A stretch of 10,780 bases of DNA from an uncultured Clostridium sp. (GTDB lineage: Bacteria > Bacillota > Clostridia > Lachnospirales > Lachnospiraceae). Position numbers and translations under genes: made by a program. The DNA lies in NCBI GenBank assembly GCA_958349075.1, contig CATWBR010000121.1, positions 1 through 10,780 of the forward strand, written 5' to 3'. The notes under the pieces were generated by a model. The model had not been told where the DNA came from. It saw only the letters and a program-made list of their open reading frames with translations, and made no database searches. Every line of letters starts with the position of its first letter. Position 1 is the stretch's first letter. Below are positions 1 to 6,069 of this stretch, piece by piece.

Positions 1-11
1 ATATCAGATAT
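1..11. promoter_or_regulatory. Upstream operator-like palindrome, copy 1
   Basis: ATATCAGATAT is a perfect 5+1+5 palindrome at the very start of the window. Its core TATCAGATA is the reverse complement of the core of the second copy at 63-73. A half-site, CTGATA, lies at 20-25. The centres of the two full copies are 62 bp apart, close to six helical turns, so a protein could bind both on the same DNA face. The regulator is unknown, and the AT-rich context weakens the inference. Confidence 0.35.
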
Positions 12-46
12 TAGAAAAACTGATAGGGTGGGTGCGGGAATCCATA

Positions 47-76
47 TTGTTCAAATTCTGAATTATCTGATAAAAT
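47..76 (+). promoter_or_regulatory. Candidate sigma-A promoter for tctCBA
   Basis: TTGTTC (47-52) and TAAAAT (71-76) are separated by 18 bp. The -10 matches the consensus at 5 of 6 positions, the -35 is weak. The -10 overlaps the palindrome at 63-73. A start about 7 bp downstream would give a leader of roughly 65-70 nt before tctC. This is pattern matching only. Confidence 0.4.
63..73. promoter_or_regulatory. Operator-like palindrome, copy 2, on the tctC -10
   Basis: TTATCTGATAA is a perfect 5+1+5 palindrome whose core TATCTGATA mirrors the copy at 1-11. It overlaps the proposed -10 element of the tctC promoter, the position expected for a repressor site. Together with the upstream copy it could support looping. 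No such full motif is seen in the lysR-citF gap or upstream of the two downstream regulators. Confidence 0.38.
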
Positions 77-150
77 GAAATCATCGATAAGGACGGATGC
101 AATGGGGATAACGTCCTATAAAAAAAGAATTAAAAACAGGAGGAGCACAA

Positions 151-1221
151 ATGAAAAAAAGGGTAATGGCACTGACAATGGCGGCAATGATGGCGGTTAC
201 GGCTACGGGCTGCAGTTCGGGCGGGGCAAAGGAAACGGATACCGGTTCAAAGGCCGAAGAGAAGGAAGCGGCGGCTCCGGTTGAGGAAAACGGCAAGACC
301 GAGGAGGGGGAGAGTACCTGGCCCCAGGGAGAGACACTGACGATCGTTGTTCCGTTTAAGGCGGGAGGAAGCGCCGACCTGATGGTCCGGGGAATTCTTC
401 CTTACTGGGAGGAGACGGCGGGATGCACATTTGTCGTTGAGAACCGGGAGGGCGCTTCCACCATGGTCGGATCGGTGTACTACCAGACGCTTCCGGCGGA
501 CGGCACGAATATCTACTGCGGAACCCAGACGTACCTGAGCGGAAATCAGGTTTTACAGGGAGCTACCTACGATATTTCGGATTTTGATCTGATTAATATG
601 CAGCAGATCGATCCGACCACGATTACGGTACTTGACACTTCACCTTATAACACGATAGAGGATCTGGTTAAAGCAATTCAGGATAATCCGGGGAAAATTA
701 AAGTGGGCCTCACAGCAGGCGGCGCCGGTTCCATTCTGCTCGGCATCCTGACCGAGGCGTTTAACCTGGATTATAAAACGATTTATTACGACAGCGGCAA
801 TGATTTCCGTACGGCTTTAATGGGCGGCCATGTGGACTTCATCACGGGTTCCGCCAACGGCGATCTGGGACTGGGAGATCAGGCAAAAGTGCTTGCCGTC
901 TGCGGCTCCGACAGAAACGCCATCTGGCCGGACACCCCAAGTTTTGACGAGGTATATCCGGATCTGAAGATCCCGGGCTCCCTCGGTTCCTGCCGTCTCT
1001 TCGCAGTCCAGAAGGGCGTGAAGGAGAGCTACCCGGATCGCTACCAGACACTGGTTGACACCTATAAGGAGGCGTTCGAGAATCCGGAATACCAGAAATT
1101 CTTAGAGTCCAGCGGCGAGCTTGCGGTATCGGCATTCCGCGGACCGGAAGAAAGCAATAAACTGAACCTTCAGCTCCATGAACTCGTTGTACAGTACCAG
1201 GATTGGCTGAAAGAAGAATAA
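151..1221 (+). CDS. tctC: Tripartite tricarboxylate transporter solute-binding lipoprotein (TctC/Bug family)
   Basis: This is the extracytoplasmic receptor of a TTT-type secondary transporter; it captures a carboxylate ligand outside the membrane and hands it to TctAB. The 356-residue protein starts with a Lys-Arg-containing signal peptide ending in a lipobox (ATGC, with Cys21 as the lipidated residue), followed by a Glu/Lys/Ala-rich flexible linker (about residues 22-56), usual for Gram-positive surface lipoproteins and the reason it is longer than the roughly 320 residues typical of proteobacterial Bug proteins. The mature domain opens with the family signature: WP (57-58), IVVPF (65-69), AGGSAD (71-76), Arg80 and VENREGAS (96-103). 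The ATG has an AGGAGG site 6-7 nt upstream. It is the first gene of tctCBA, in the order binding protein, small and large subunit. Ligand specificity cannot be read from sequence; the family binds citrate, other di- and tricarboxylates and some aromatic acids. Confidence 0.93.
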   Translation: MKKRVMALTMAAMMAVTATGCSSGGAKETDTGSKAEEKEAAAPVEENGKTEEGESTWPQGETLTIVVPFKAGGSADLMVRGILPYWEETAGCTFVVENREGASTMVGSVYYQTLPADGTNIYCGTQTYLSGNQVLQGATYDISDFDLINMQQIDPTTITVLDTSPYNTIEDLVKAIQDNPGKIKVGLTAGGAGSILLGILTEAFNLDYKTIYYDSGNDFRTALMGGHVDFITGSANGDLGLGDQAKVLAVCGSDRNAIWPDTPSFDEVYPDLKIPGSLGSCRLFAVQKGVKESYPDRYQTLVDTYKEAFENPEYQKFLESSGELAVSAFRGPEESNKLNLQLHELVVQYQDWLKEE

Positions 1222-1237
1222 TATGACAAGAAACTGC

Positions 1238-1272
1238 CTGCCCGGTATCCCGTATCTTCGGATATCGGGCAG
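1238..1272 (+). other. Intercistronic hairpin after tctC, no U-tract
   Basis: A 13-bp stem, CTGCCCGGTATCC (1238-1250) with GGATATCGGGCAG (1260-1272), has one G-U wobble and a 9-nt loop. It begins 16 nt after the tctC stop and is followed by AACAGACAGCGGG, not a T run, so it does not look like an intrinsic terminator. A stable hairpin just behind a binding-protein gene commonly protects that transcript segment from 3' exonucleases and raises the receptor level above the membrane subunits; this role is inferred. Confidence 0.65.
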
Positions 1273-1286
1273 AACAGACAGCGGGA

Positions 1287-1337
1287 GTACCGCTGCCGCA
1301 GGGAGGGAAGCGGCGGGCCGTCAGGCTGCTGCGGTAC
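1287..1337 (+). other. Second, nested hairpin just before tctB
   Basis: GTACCGC (1287-1293) pairs with GCGGTAC (1331-1337), and inside it GCCGC (1295-1299) pairs with GCGGC (1310-1314). The outer stem ends 2 nt before the AAGGAGG of tctB (1340-1346). With the preceding 13-bp hairpin it makes a highly structured 130-nt spacer inside an operon, so it may tune tctB translation or transcript processing. It was found by eye, and its stability was not computed. Confidence 0.4.
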
Positions 1338-1353
1338 GGAAGGAGGAAAAAGA

Positions 1354-1818
1354 ATGGGTTCGCTTATAAAAAGGCTGGCTATTCCTGCCATTGTGTTACT
1401 CTGGTCGGCAACCTATTTTATAGAGGTTGTGGGATACAGTAAAAAGAACCAGTACCTGATCAAACCGGTTTTTATCGTGATGGTCATTCTGTTTGCGGTA
1501 AATACATTTACCGATATCAGGGAGTGGAAGAGGGAGCGGGAAGAAAATAAAGGGGCGCTTCAGATATCACAGGAGGAGAAGCAGGTCTTAATCAGATCAT
1601 TTTTCGTGGTGGCTTCCATGGCGGTTTACGTGGTTATCATGCCTCACCTGGGATTTATCATCACCACCGTTGCTTTGCTGGCGGTCCTGCTGCTGATTAT
1701 GCAGGTCAGAAAGCCGCTGCCATACATCTTACTGCCGCTCATCGTCACCGGGATTTTATACGCGGTATTTAAAATTGGGCTGCATATTCCGCTGCCGGCG
1801 GGATTTCTGGGATTTTAA
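1354..1818 (+). CDS. tctB: Tripartite tricarboxylate transporter small membrane subunit (TctB)
   Basis: This is the small integral membrane subunit of the TTT transporter, which pairs with TctA. The 154-residue length is normal for the family. Hydrophobic segments fall at about residues 8-28, 35-54, 78-97, 100-117 and 121-141, separated by a charged Arg/Glu/Lys stretch (56-76). A PLPAGFLGF tail resembles the short Pro-Gly ending usual in TctB. TctB sequences diverge strongly, so the call rests on size, membrane pattern and the position between tctC and tctA. The ATG follows AAGGAGG by 7 nt. Only 15 nt separate its stop from tctA, so the two are surely cotranscribed. Confidence 0.88.
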   Translation: MGSLIKRLAIPAIVLLWSATYFIEVVGYSKKNQYLIKPVFIVMVILFAVNTFTDIREWKREREENKGALQISQEEKQVLIRSFFVVASMAVYVVIMPHLGFIITTVALLAVLLLIMQVRKPLPYILLPLIVTGILYAVFKIGLHIPLPAGFLGF

Positions 1819-1833
1819 GGGAGGAGGAACAGG

Positions 1834-3309
1834 ATGCAACATTTCATAGAAGGATTTTCGGTTATTTTTCAATTGCAGTACCTCCTCTACATGTTCGGGG
1901 GAGTGGGGATCGGGCTGGTACTCGGCTGCCTTCCGGGCCTGACGGGAAGTATGGGGATTGCGCTTATGCTGCCCTTTACATATAAGATGCCGCCGCTGAC
2001 GGCCCTTGTCTTCCTGCTTTCAATATACACGGGAGGATTATTCGGCGGAGCGGTTACGGCCGTCATGATTAACACGCCGGGTTCGACGGCAAACATGGTA
2101 ACCATGCTGGACGGCTATCCGATGAATCAGAGAGGGGAAGGCGGTAAAGCGCTGGGAATCGCCCTGATGAGCTCCGTAATCGGCGGCCTGATCGGCTGTG
2201 TTTTCCTGCTGTTTGCCACGAAGCCTCTGGCTACGCTGTCCCTGAAATTCGGACCGGCGGAAATGTTCATGGTGGCCATCTTCGGCCTGAGCTGTGTGGG
2301 CAGCCTTGCAAAAAATACATTGAAGAGCGTGTACGCGGGTTTGTTCGGTATTCTTCTCGGTACGATTGGGATGAGTTCCCTTGGAACGATAAGAGGTACC
2401 TACGGCAATATGTTCCTAATGGACGGCATTCCGATGGTTCCGGCTCTGATTGGCTTTCTGGCAATGCCGGAGATCATTAATCTGGCGGGAAAAAAGATGA
2501 TGACGGATGAGAATGGAAACCACTCCACCGGATTTAGGGCGGTTATCTCGGGCTTTAAAGAGGTGCTGAAACGTCCCGTGCAGGCGGTGCTCTGTTCCCT
2601 GCTCGGCGTGATTATCGGAATCATGCCGGCAGCAGGAGCGGCCGTGGCCGGGATGATGGGATACAACCAGTCGAAACAGTGGTGTAAACGTGGGGATCAG
2701 TTCGGAACCGGAATCCCGGAGGGGGTAATTGCCTGTGAGACGGCCAACAATGCATCCGAGGGCGGAGCTCTTGCAACGCTGTTTGTGCTCGGTATTCCCG
2801 GGTCGGCCTCCACTGCGATGATGCTGGGAGCGCTGGTGCTTCAGGGATGGAATCCGGGGCCGAAGCTTTTTATCGACCATGAGGATGTAATCTATATGGC
2901 CTTTTCATCCCTGTTTATCCAGCAGTTCGTCATGCTGATTCTGGGACTGGTGCTCTGTGCCTTTGCCGCCTACATCGTAAAGGTACCGACCAAATATCTG
3001 GTTCCCTGTATCCTGGTGCTGACGCTTTTGGGAGCGTTCTCCAACAGAAACACCCTGTTCGACGCCGGGCTGATGCTTCTGTTCGGAGTGATTGGCTGGG
3101 CAATGAAAAAAGCAGAATTTCCCATTATGCCTCTGATACTGGGACTTCTGCTTGGTAAGACTGCTGATAATGAGCTGCTTCGGACCATCGAATCCTATGA
3201 CAGCTTCTGGGAAATATTTACAAGGCCGATCGTACTGGTACTAGCGGTTGCCAGCATTGCCTGCGTATTCGGCCCCATGCTTGCGAAGAAAAGAAAAGCG
3301 AAAGCGTAA
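1834..3309 (+). CDS. tctA: Tripartite tricarboxylate transporter large membrane subunit (TctA)
   Basis: This is the large permease subunit that moves the carboxylate across the membrane, normally coupled to an ion gradient. The 491 residues match the usual length of about 500, and the protein is hydrophobic almost throughout with many membrane segments. TctA signatures are clear: GCLPGLTG (31-38), INTPGS (79-84) and DGYPM (93-97). A second-half counterpart, IMPAAGAAVAG (263-273), is followed by LGIPGS (319-324), giving the family's internal repeat of two Pro-Gly loops. The highly conserved ETANNASEGGA stretch (302-312) lies between them. The ATG is preceded by GGGAGGAGG. The protein is intact and ends in a basic tail (KKRKAKA). 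It is the last gene of the operon and is convergent with the LysR gene 55 nt away. Confidence 0.95.
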   Translation: MQHFIEGFSVIFQLQYLLYMFGGVGIGLVLGCLPGLTGSMGIALMLPFTYKMPPLTALVFLLSIYTGGLFGGAVTAVMINTPGSTANMVTMLDGYPMNQRGEGGKALGIALMSSVIGGLIGCVFLLFATKPLATLSLKFGPAEMFMVAIFGLSCVGSLAKNTLKSVYAGLFGILLGTIGMSSLGTIRGTYGNMFLMDGIPMVPALIGFLAMPEIINLAGKKMMTDENGNHSTGFRAVISGFKEVLKRPVQAVLCSLLGVIIGIMPAAGAAVAGMMGYNQSKQWCKRGDQFGTGIPEGVIACETANNASEGGALATLFVLGIPGSASTAMMLGALVLQGWNPGPKLFIDHEDVIYMAFSSLFIQQFVMLILGLVLCAFAAYIVKVPTKYLVPCILVLTLLGAFSNRNTLFDAGLMLLFGVIGWAMKKAEFPIMPLILGLLLGKTADNELLRTIESYDSFWEIFTRPIVLVLAVASIACVFGPMLAKKRKAKA

Positions 3310-3316
3310 CGGTGCG

Positions 3317-3339
3317 GGCCGGTTTCGATATACCCGGCC
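3317..3339. terminator. Weak hairpin between convergent tctA and lysR
   Basis: GGCCGG (3317-3322) and CCGGCC (3334-3339) form a 6-bp GC-only stem with an 11-nt loop, 8 nt after the tctA stop. A run of six A lies at 3345-3350, but neither strand has a T-run directly after the stem. It sits where both convergent transcripts should end, so it may contribute to termination, but it is not a canonical intrinsic terminator. Confidence 0.3.
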
Positions 3340-3364
3340 GGCATAAAAAACGGGCGGTGCGGCT

Positions 3365-4297
3365 CTAGGAAAACTTGCCTCCGGGAGCCAGCAGTCTGGA
3401 AGCCATCTCCACGAAAGCCATCGTAGCTTTGGAGCGGTAGGTGTTGGGCGGGAACGCGAAGACCAGCTTGCGGTGAAGCCCTTCCTTGCCGATGGACAGA
3501 TAGGAGAGTTTGTAACTGCCGTTATAAATGGGATGGATATAGGAACCTGCCATGAATGCCAGACCAAGCCCCTGCTCGGCCAGGCGGATGCTGGTTTCGG
3601 GATTCTGCGTTTTCTGTATCACATGGGGTTTACAGCCGTATTGGTCAAACTGGCTTTCCGCCAGGGTGAAAAGCCGCTGGCCCTTTGAAAGAAGAATGAA
3701 CGGCTCATGCATCACATCCTCAAAATCCACATAGGTGCGTCCCGTCTCCGTGTCGTATTTCGCCAGTTCCAGGACGTGGGAGTCTTTGTTGACAGCCAGA
3801 TACACCTCCTCCTCATAGGCATCCTCCGTAGGAAGCTTCTTGTTGATGAGGGGATAGGTCAGCAGGGCGACATCGATAATGCCGCGCAGAAGATGATCCT
3901 CCAGTGTCTGGGTGTTGGCTTCCACCGTATGGATTGTAATCTGCGGATATCTGGCGTAAAAGGCCGGAAGGATATCGGGCAGCACAAAGGAACCGCGGAA
4001 CGGGGTAAGGCCGAGGGAAACCTTGCCGGTGGAAAGGTTGGCAATATCCCAGAGTTCATTCTGTAAATTGTTGCCGATGGCAACAATCTGGTGGGCGGCT
4101 TCCAGGACGCGTTCACCGGCTTCGGTAGGGCGCATTCCGGTGGAAGTGCGGACAAAGAGAGAGCAGCCAATGGAGGCTTCATAGCTTTTGAGAAACTGGC
4201 TTAATGAGGACTGGCTTACAAAAAGCTTTTCGGCGGCTTTCGACAGGCTGCCCTCCTCGGCGATTGTTAAAATGTTGGTTAATTCCCGGAATTCCAT
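3365..4297 (-). CDS. LysR-family transcriptional regulator
   Basis: This is a DNA-binding regulator, most likely sensing the carboxylate handled by the neighbouring genes. The 310 residues are typical of LysR proteins. The N-terminal winged helix-turn-helix has the standard pattern: GSLSKAAEKLFVSQSSLS (16-33), LFVR (47-50) and the PTEAGERVL wing region (57-65). From about residue 92 (KVSLGLTPF) the two-lobed effector-binding domain follows. The ATG lies 10 nt after AAGGAGG (4308-4314). The gene diverges from citF, and the promoters overlap, the classical arrangement for a LysR protein that represses itself and activates the divergent genes in response to a ligand. It is also convergent with tctA, so it may control both units. 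The ligand is unknown; assigning it the citF substrate is inference from position. Confidence 0.92.
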   Translation of the reverse strand: MEFRELTNILTIAEEGSLSKAAEKLFVSQSSLSQFLKSYEASIGCSLFVRTSTGMRPTEAGERVLEAAHQIVAIGNNLQNELWDIANLSTGKVSLGLTPFRGSFVLPDILPAFYARYPQITIHTVEANTQTLEDHLLRGIIDVALLTYPLINKKLPTEDAYEEEVYLAVNKDSHVLELAKYDTETGRTYVDFEDVMHEPFILLSKGQRLFTLAESQFDQYGCKPHVIQKTQNPETSIRLAEQGLGLAFMAGSYIHPIYNGSYKLSYLSIGKEGLHRKLVFAFPPNTYRSKATMAFVEMASRLLAPGGKFS

Positions 4298-4373
4298 ATG
4301 AATTCGGCCTCCTTACTGCTGAAAAAGAAATTAGTCAATATGCACAAAAGATGTAATAAAATGTCGAATAATA

Positions 4374-4392
4374 TATACAGATAAATCATATA
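4374..4392. promoter_or_regulatory. Candidate LysR box (T-N11-A dyad)
   Basis: TATA (4374-4377) and TATA (4389-4392) are separated by 11 nt, an inverted repeat matching the T-N11-A layout of LysR-protein sites. It covers the proposed -10 of the lysR promoter and lies about 50 bp upstream of the inferred citF start. The arms are AT-only and short, so chance occurrence is a real possibility. Confidence 0.3.
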
Positions 4393-4413
4393 GTGTTTGA
4401 CACTGCAAGTCAA
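4385..4413 (-). promoter_or_regulatory. Promoter of the LysR gene
   Basis: Read leftward, TTGACT (4413-4408) and TATGAT (4390-4385) are spaced by exactly 17 bp, each matching the sigma-A consensus at 5 of 6 positions. It implies an 80-nt leader to the LysR start at 4297. It overlaps the citF promoter region on the other strand. Confidence 0.55.
4392..4404. promoter_or_regulatory. Inverted repeat across the overlapping promoters
   Basis: AGTGT (4392-4396) and ACACT (4400-4404) form a perfect 5-bp inverted repeat with a 3-nt centre. It covers the TTGACA proposed as the citF -35 and falls in the spacer of the leftward lysR promoter, so a protein bound here would affect both. It does not have T-N11-A form, so it may be a site for another regulator or be chance. 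Confidence 0.3.
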
Positions 4414-4425
4414 GAACAAAAAAAT
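4397..4425 (+). promoter_or_regulatory. Candidate citF promoter, overlapping the lysR promoter
   Basis: TTGACA (4397-4402) is a perfect -35, and AAAAAT (4420-4425) after 17 bp is a weak -10 (4 of 6). A weak -10 with a good -35 fits an activator-dependent promoter. Transcription would start near 4432, about 20 nt before the citF ATG and just ahead of its ribosome binding site. The layout supports the downstream ATG over the earlier in-frame GTG at 4393. Confidence 0.38.
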
Positions 4426-4452
4426 GGAAAAAAATGGAAGGGATATGAGGGC

Positions 4453-6003
4453 ATGATCAATCAAGTGGGAAGAGAAATACCGGACGAAATATTAGAGCGG
4501 TATGGAAAAGAGGGGTATCATGGCCCCGGTTACCGCGACGGGGCAGGCTATAAAAAAGCGGCCCCGGCGGTCAGAAGCAATATGCAGGGAGGAAGCAAGC
4601 TGTTATCTTCCCTTGAGGAGGCTCTTAAAAAATGCGGTATCAGGGACGGCATGGTCCTTTCTTTCCACCACCATTTCCGCGATGGGGATTACGTGGTGAA
4701 CATGGTGATGGAGACGGTGGCAGCCATGGGAGTCAAAGATATCACCATCTGTGCCAGTTCCCTGGGAGCTGCCCATGATCCGGTTGCAAAACTGATTGAG
4801 GACGGTGTGGTGACCGGGATCCAGTCCTCCGGAGTGCGGGGGAAAATCGGGGAGGCCATCTCGGGCGGCAAACTGAAAAATCCGGCCGTTATCCGTTCCC
4901 ACGGAGGAAGGGTGAGGGCAATTGAGGAAGGGGACGTACATATCGATATTGCGTTTATCGGAGCCTCCACCAGTGATGAATACGGCAACGCCCGGGGAGT
5001 GGGAGGCAAAAGCAACTGCGGCGTCCTTTCCTACTCCATGGTGGATGCAAAGTATGCGGACCGGGTGGTGGTGATTACGGACTGTCTCGTCGGCTTTCCC
5101 AACCTCCCCGCCAGCATTTCACAGGTGGATGTGGACTACGTGGTGCAGGTTGAGGAAATCGGAAACCCGGACAAGATTGTCAGCAATGTGGTGAGAATGA
5201 CAAGCGATGTCAGGGAGCTGAAAATGGCGGAATACTGTGCGAAGGTAATCGCCTGCGCTCCGTTCTTCAAGGACGGATTTTCGTTTCAGACCGGAGGAGG
5301 GGGGGCGGCGCTTGCGGTAAACAGGATGCTGAAACCCTACCTGGAAGAAAAGAATATCAAAATGGGCTTCGCCATCGGAGGAATCACACAGCCGATGTGT
5401 GAACTGCTGGAACAGGGGTTTGTGAGGACTATTGTGGACGCCCAGTGCTTTGACGCTGCCTCGGTTGAGTCAGTGGAAAAGGATCCCGGCCATTTTGAGA
5501 TTTCCACATCCGAGTATGCAAATCCGATGAATAAGGGAGCTTACGTAAACAGGCTGGATTATGTGGTGCTGGGCGCTCTGGAGATCGACACCGATTTCAA
5601 CGTCAATGTAGTGACGGGATCCGACGGAATCGTCAGGGGCGCGCCGGGCGGCCATCCCGACACGGCGGCCGGTTCCAACTGTTCGATTATTGTTGCCCCC
5701 CTTTTACGCAGCCGCATTCCAACCGTCTGTGACCGCGTAGTCACGGTAACGACTCCGGGCGAGGTGATCGACGTCCTTGTCACGGATTACGGCATTGCCG
5801 TTAACCCGGGAAGACAGGATTTACTCAGCGCCTTTAAAGAGGCGGGGCTGCCGTTAAAATCAATCGGGGAGCTTAGGGATATTGCCTACTCGATTGTCGG
5901 AAAGCCGGAGGAACTGGAATTTGAGGAGCGGGTAGTAGGTCTTGTGGAGAGCCGTGACGGTACAATACTGGATGTAATAAGACAGACGAAAATAGAAGGA
6001 TAA
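4453..6003 (+). CDS. citF: Citrate lyase alpha subunit (citrate CoA-transferase family), orphan
   Basis: In citrate lyase this subunit swaps acetyl for citryl on the acyl-carrier (gamma) subunit; alone it acts as an acetyl-CoA:citrate CoA-transferase. The 516-residue protein matches E. coli CitF (about 510 residues) over its full length as I remember it. Conserved stretches include SFHHHFRDGDYVVNMVM (70-86), SHGGRV (149-154), FALGGIT-like FAIGGIT (306-312), EISTSEYAN (349-357), ALEIDTDFNVNV (375-386), GSDGIVRGAPGGH (389-401) and DYGIAVNPGR (445-454). I chose the ATG at 4453 because GGAAGGG lies 10 nt upstream and the in-frame GTG at 4393 lies inside the lysR promoter. The next gene is an aconitase-family hydratase 66 nt away. 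Unusually, no citC, citD, citE, citX or citG is present in the window, so the protein probably serves as a free CoA-transferase for citrate or a related acid. No truncation or frameshift is seen. Confidence 0.92.
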   Translation: MINQVGREIPDEILERYGKEGYHGPGYRDGAGYKKAAPAVRSNMQGGSKLLSSLEEALKKCGIRDGMVLSFHHHFRDGDYVVNMVMETVAAMGVKDITICASSLGAAHDPVAKLIEDGVVTGIQSSGVRGKIGEAISGGKLKNPAVIRSHGGRVRAIEEGDVHIDIAFIGASTSDEYGNARGVGGKSNCGVLSYSMVDAKYADRVVVITDCLVGFPNLPASISQVDVDYVVQVEEIGNPDKIVSNVVRMTSDVRELKMAEYCAKVIACAPFFKDGFSFQTGGGGAALAVNRMLKPYLEEKNIKMGFAIGGITQPMCELLEQGFVRTIVDAQCFDAASVESVEKDPGHFEISTSEYANPMNKGAYVNRLDYVVLGALEIDTDFNVNVVTGSDGIVRGAPGGHPDTAAGSNCSIIVAPLLRSRIPTVCDRVVTVTTPGEVIDVLVTDYGIAVNPGRQDLLSAFKEAGLPLKSIGELRDIAYSIVGKPEELEFEERVVGLVESRDGTILDVIRQTKIEG

Positions 6004-6069
6004 TGGTCCGGGCGGAAACGAGGAAGGAACTGAATCGTTACGGTTAGGGACGACAAGGTGGGATTTGTG

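Noticed and set aside
90..117. Small stem AGGACG/CGTCCT in the tctC leader as a riboswitch or attenuator
   Set aside because: Only 6 bp with a 16-nt loop, no terminator partner and no recognisable aptamer.
2416..2880. Open frame of 154 codons opposite tctA
   Set aside because: It is entirely inside tctA, with a His/Arg/Ser-rich composition typical of an antisense shadow frame.
3345..3350. Run of six A (six T leftward) after the lysR gene as an intrinsic terminator
   Set aside because: No stem lies directly before the T-run on the leftward strand; the GC stem at 3317-3339 falls after it.
4288..4305. GAATTC-CATAT-GAATTC around the LysR start, resembling a cloning junction (EcoRI and NdeI sites)
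   Set aside because: A natural AAGGAGG and promoter lie upstream and the coding frame begins with a standard LysR sequence, so this is most simply coincidence; a small start-codon hairpin is possible but weak.
4393..4452. In-frame GTG that would add 20 residues to the N-terminus of CitF
   Set aside because: No ribosome binding site precedes it, it lies within the lysR promoter, and the added Lys/Gln-rich stretch is unlike CitF; the ATG at 4453 has a purine-rich site at proper distance.
5299..5305. Seven-G run inside citF as a phase-variation tract
   Set aside because: The run encodes part of a conserved Gly-rich loop (GGGGAAL) and is short; it is explained by codon choice.
6004..6069. Possible small gene or regulatory element between citF and the hydratase
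   Set aside because: An AGGAAGG occurs at about 6021 but no start codon follows at useful distance, and no promoter or hairpin is evident; it appears to be a plain intraoperon spacer.
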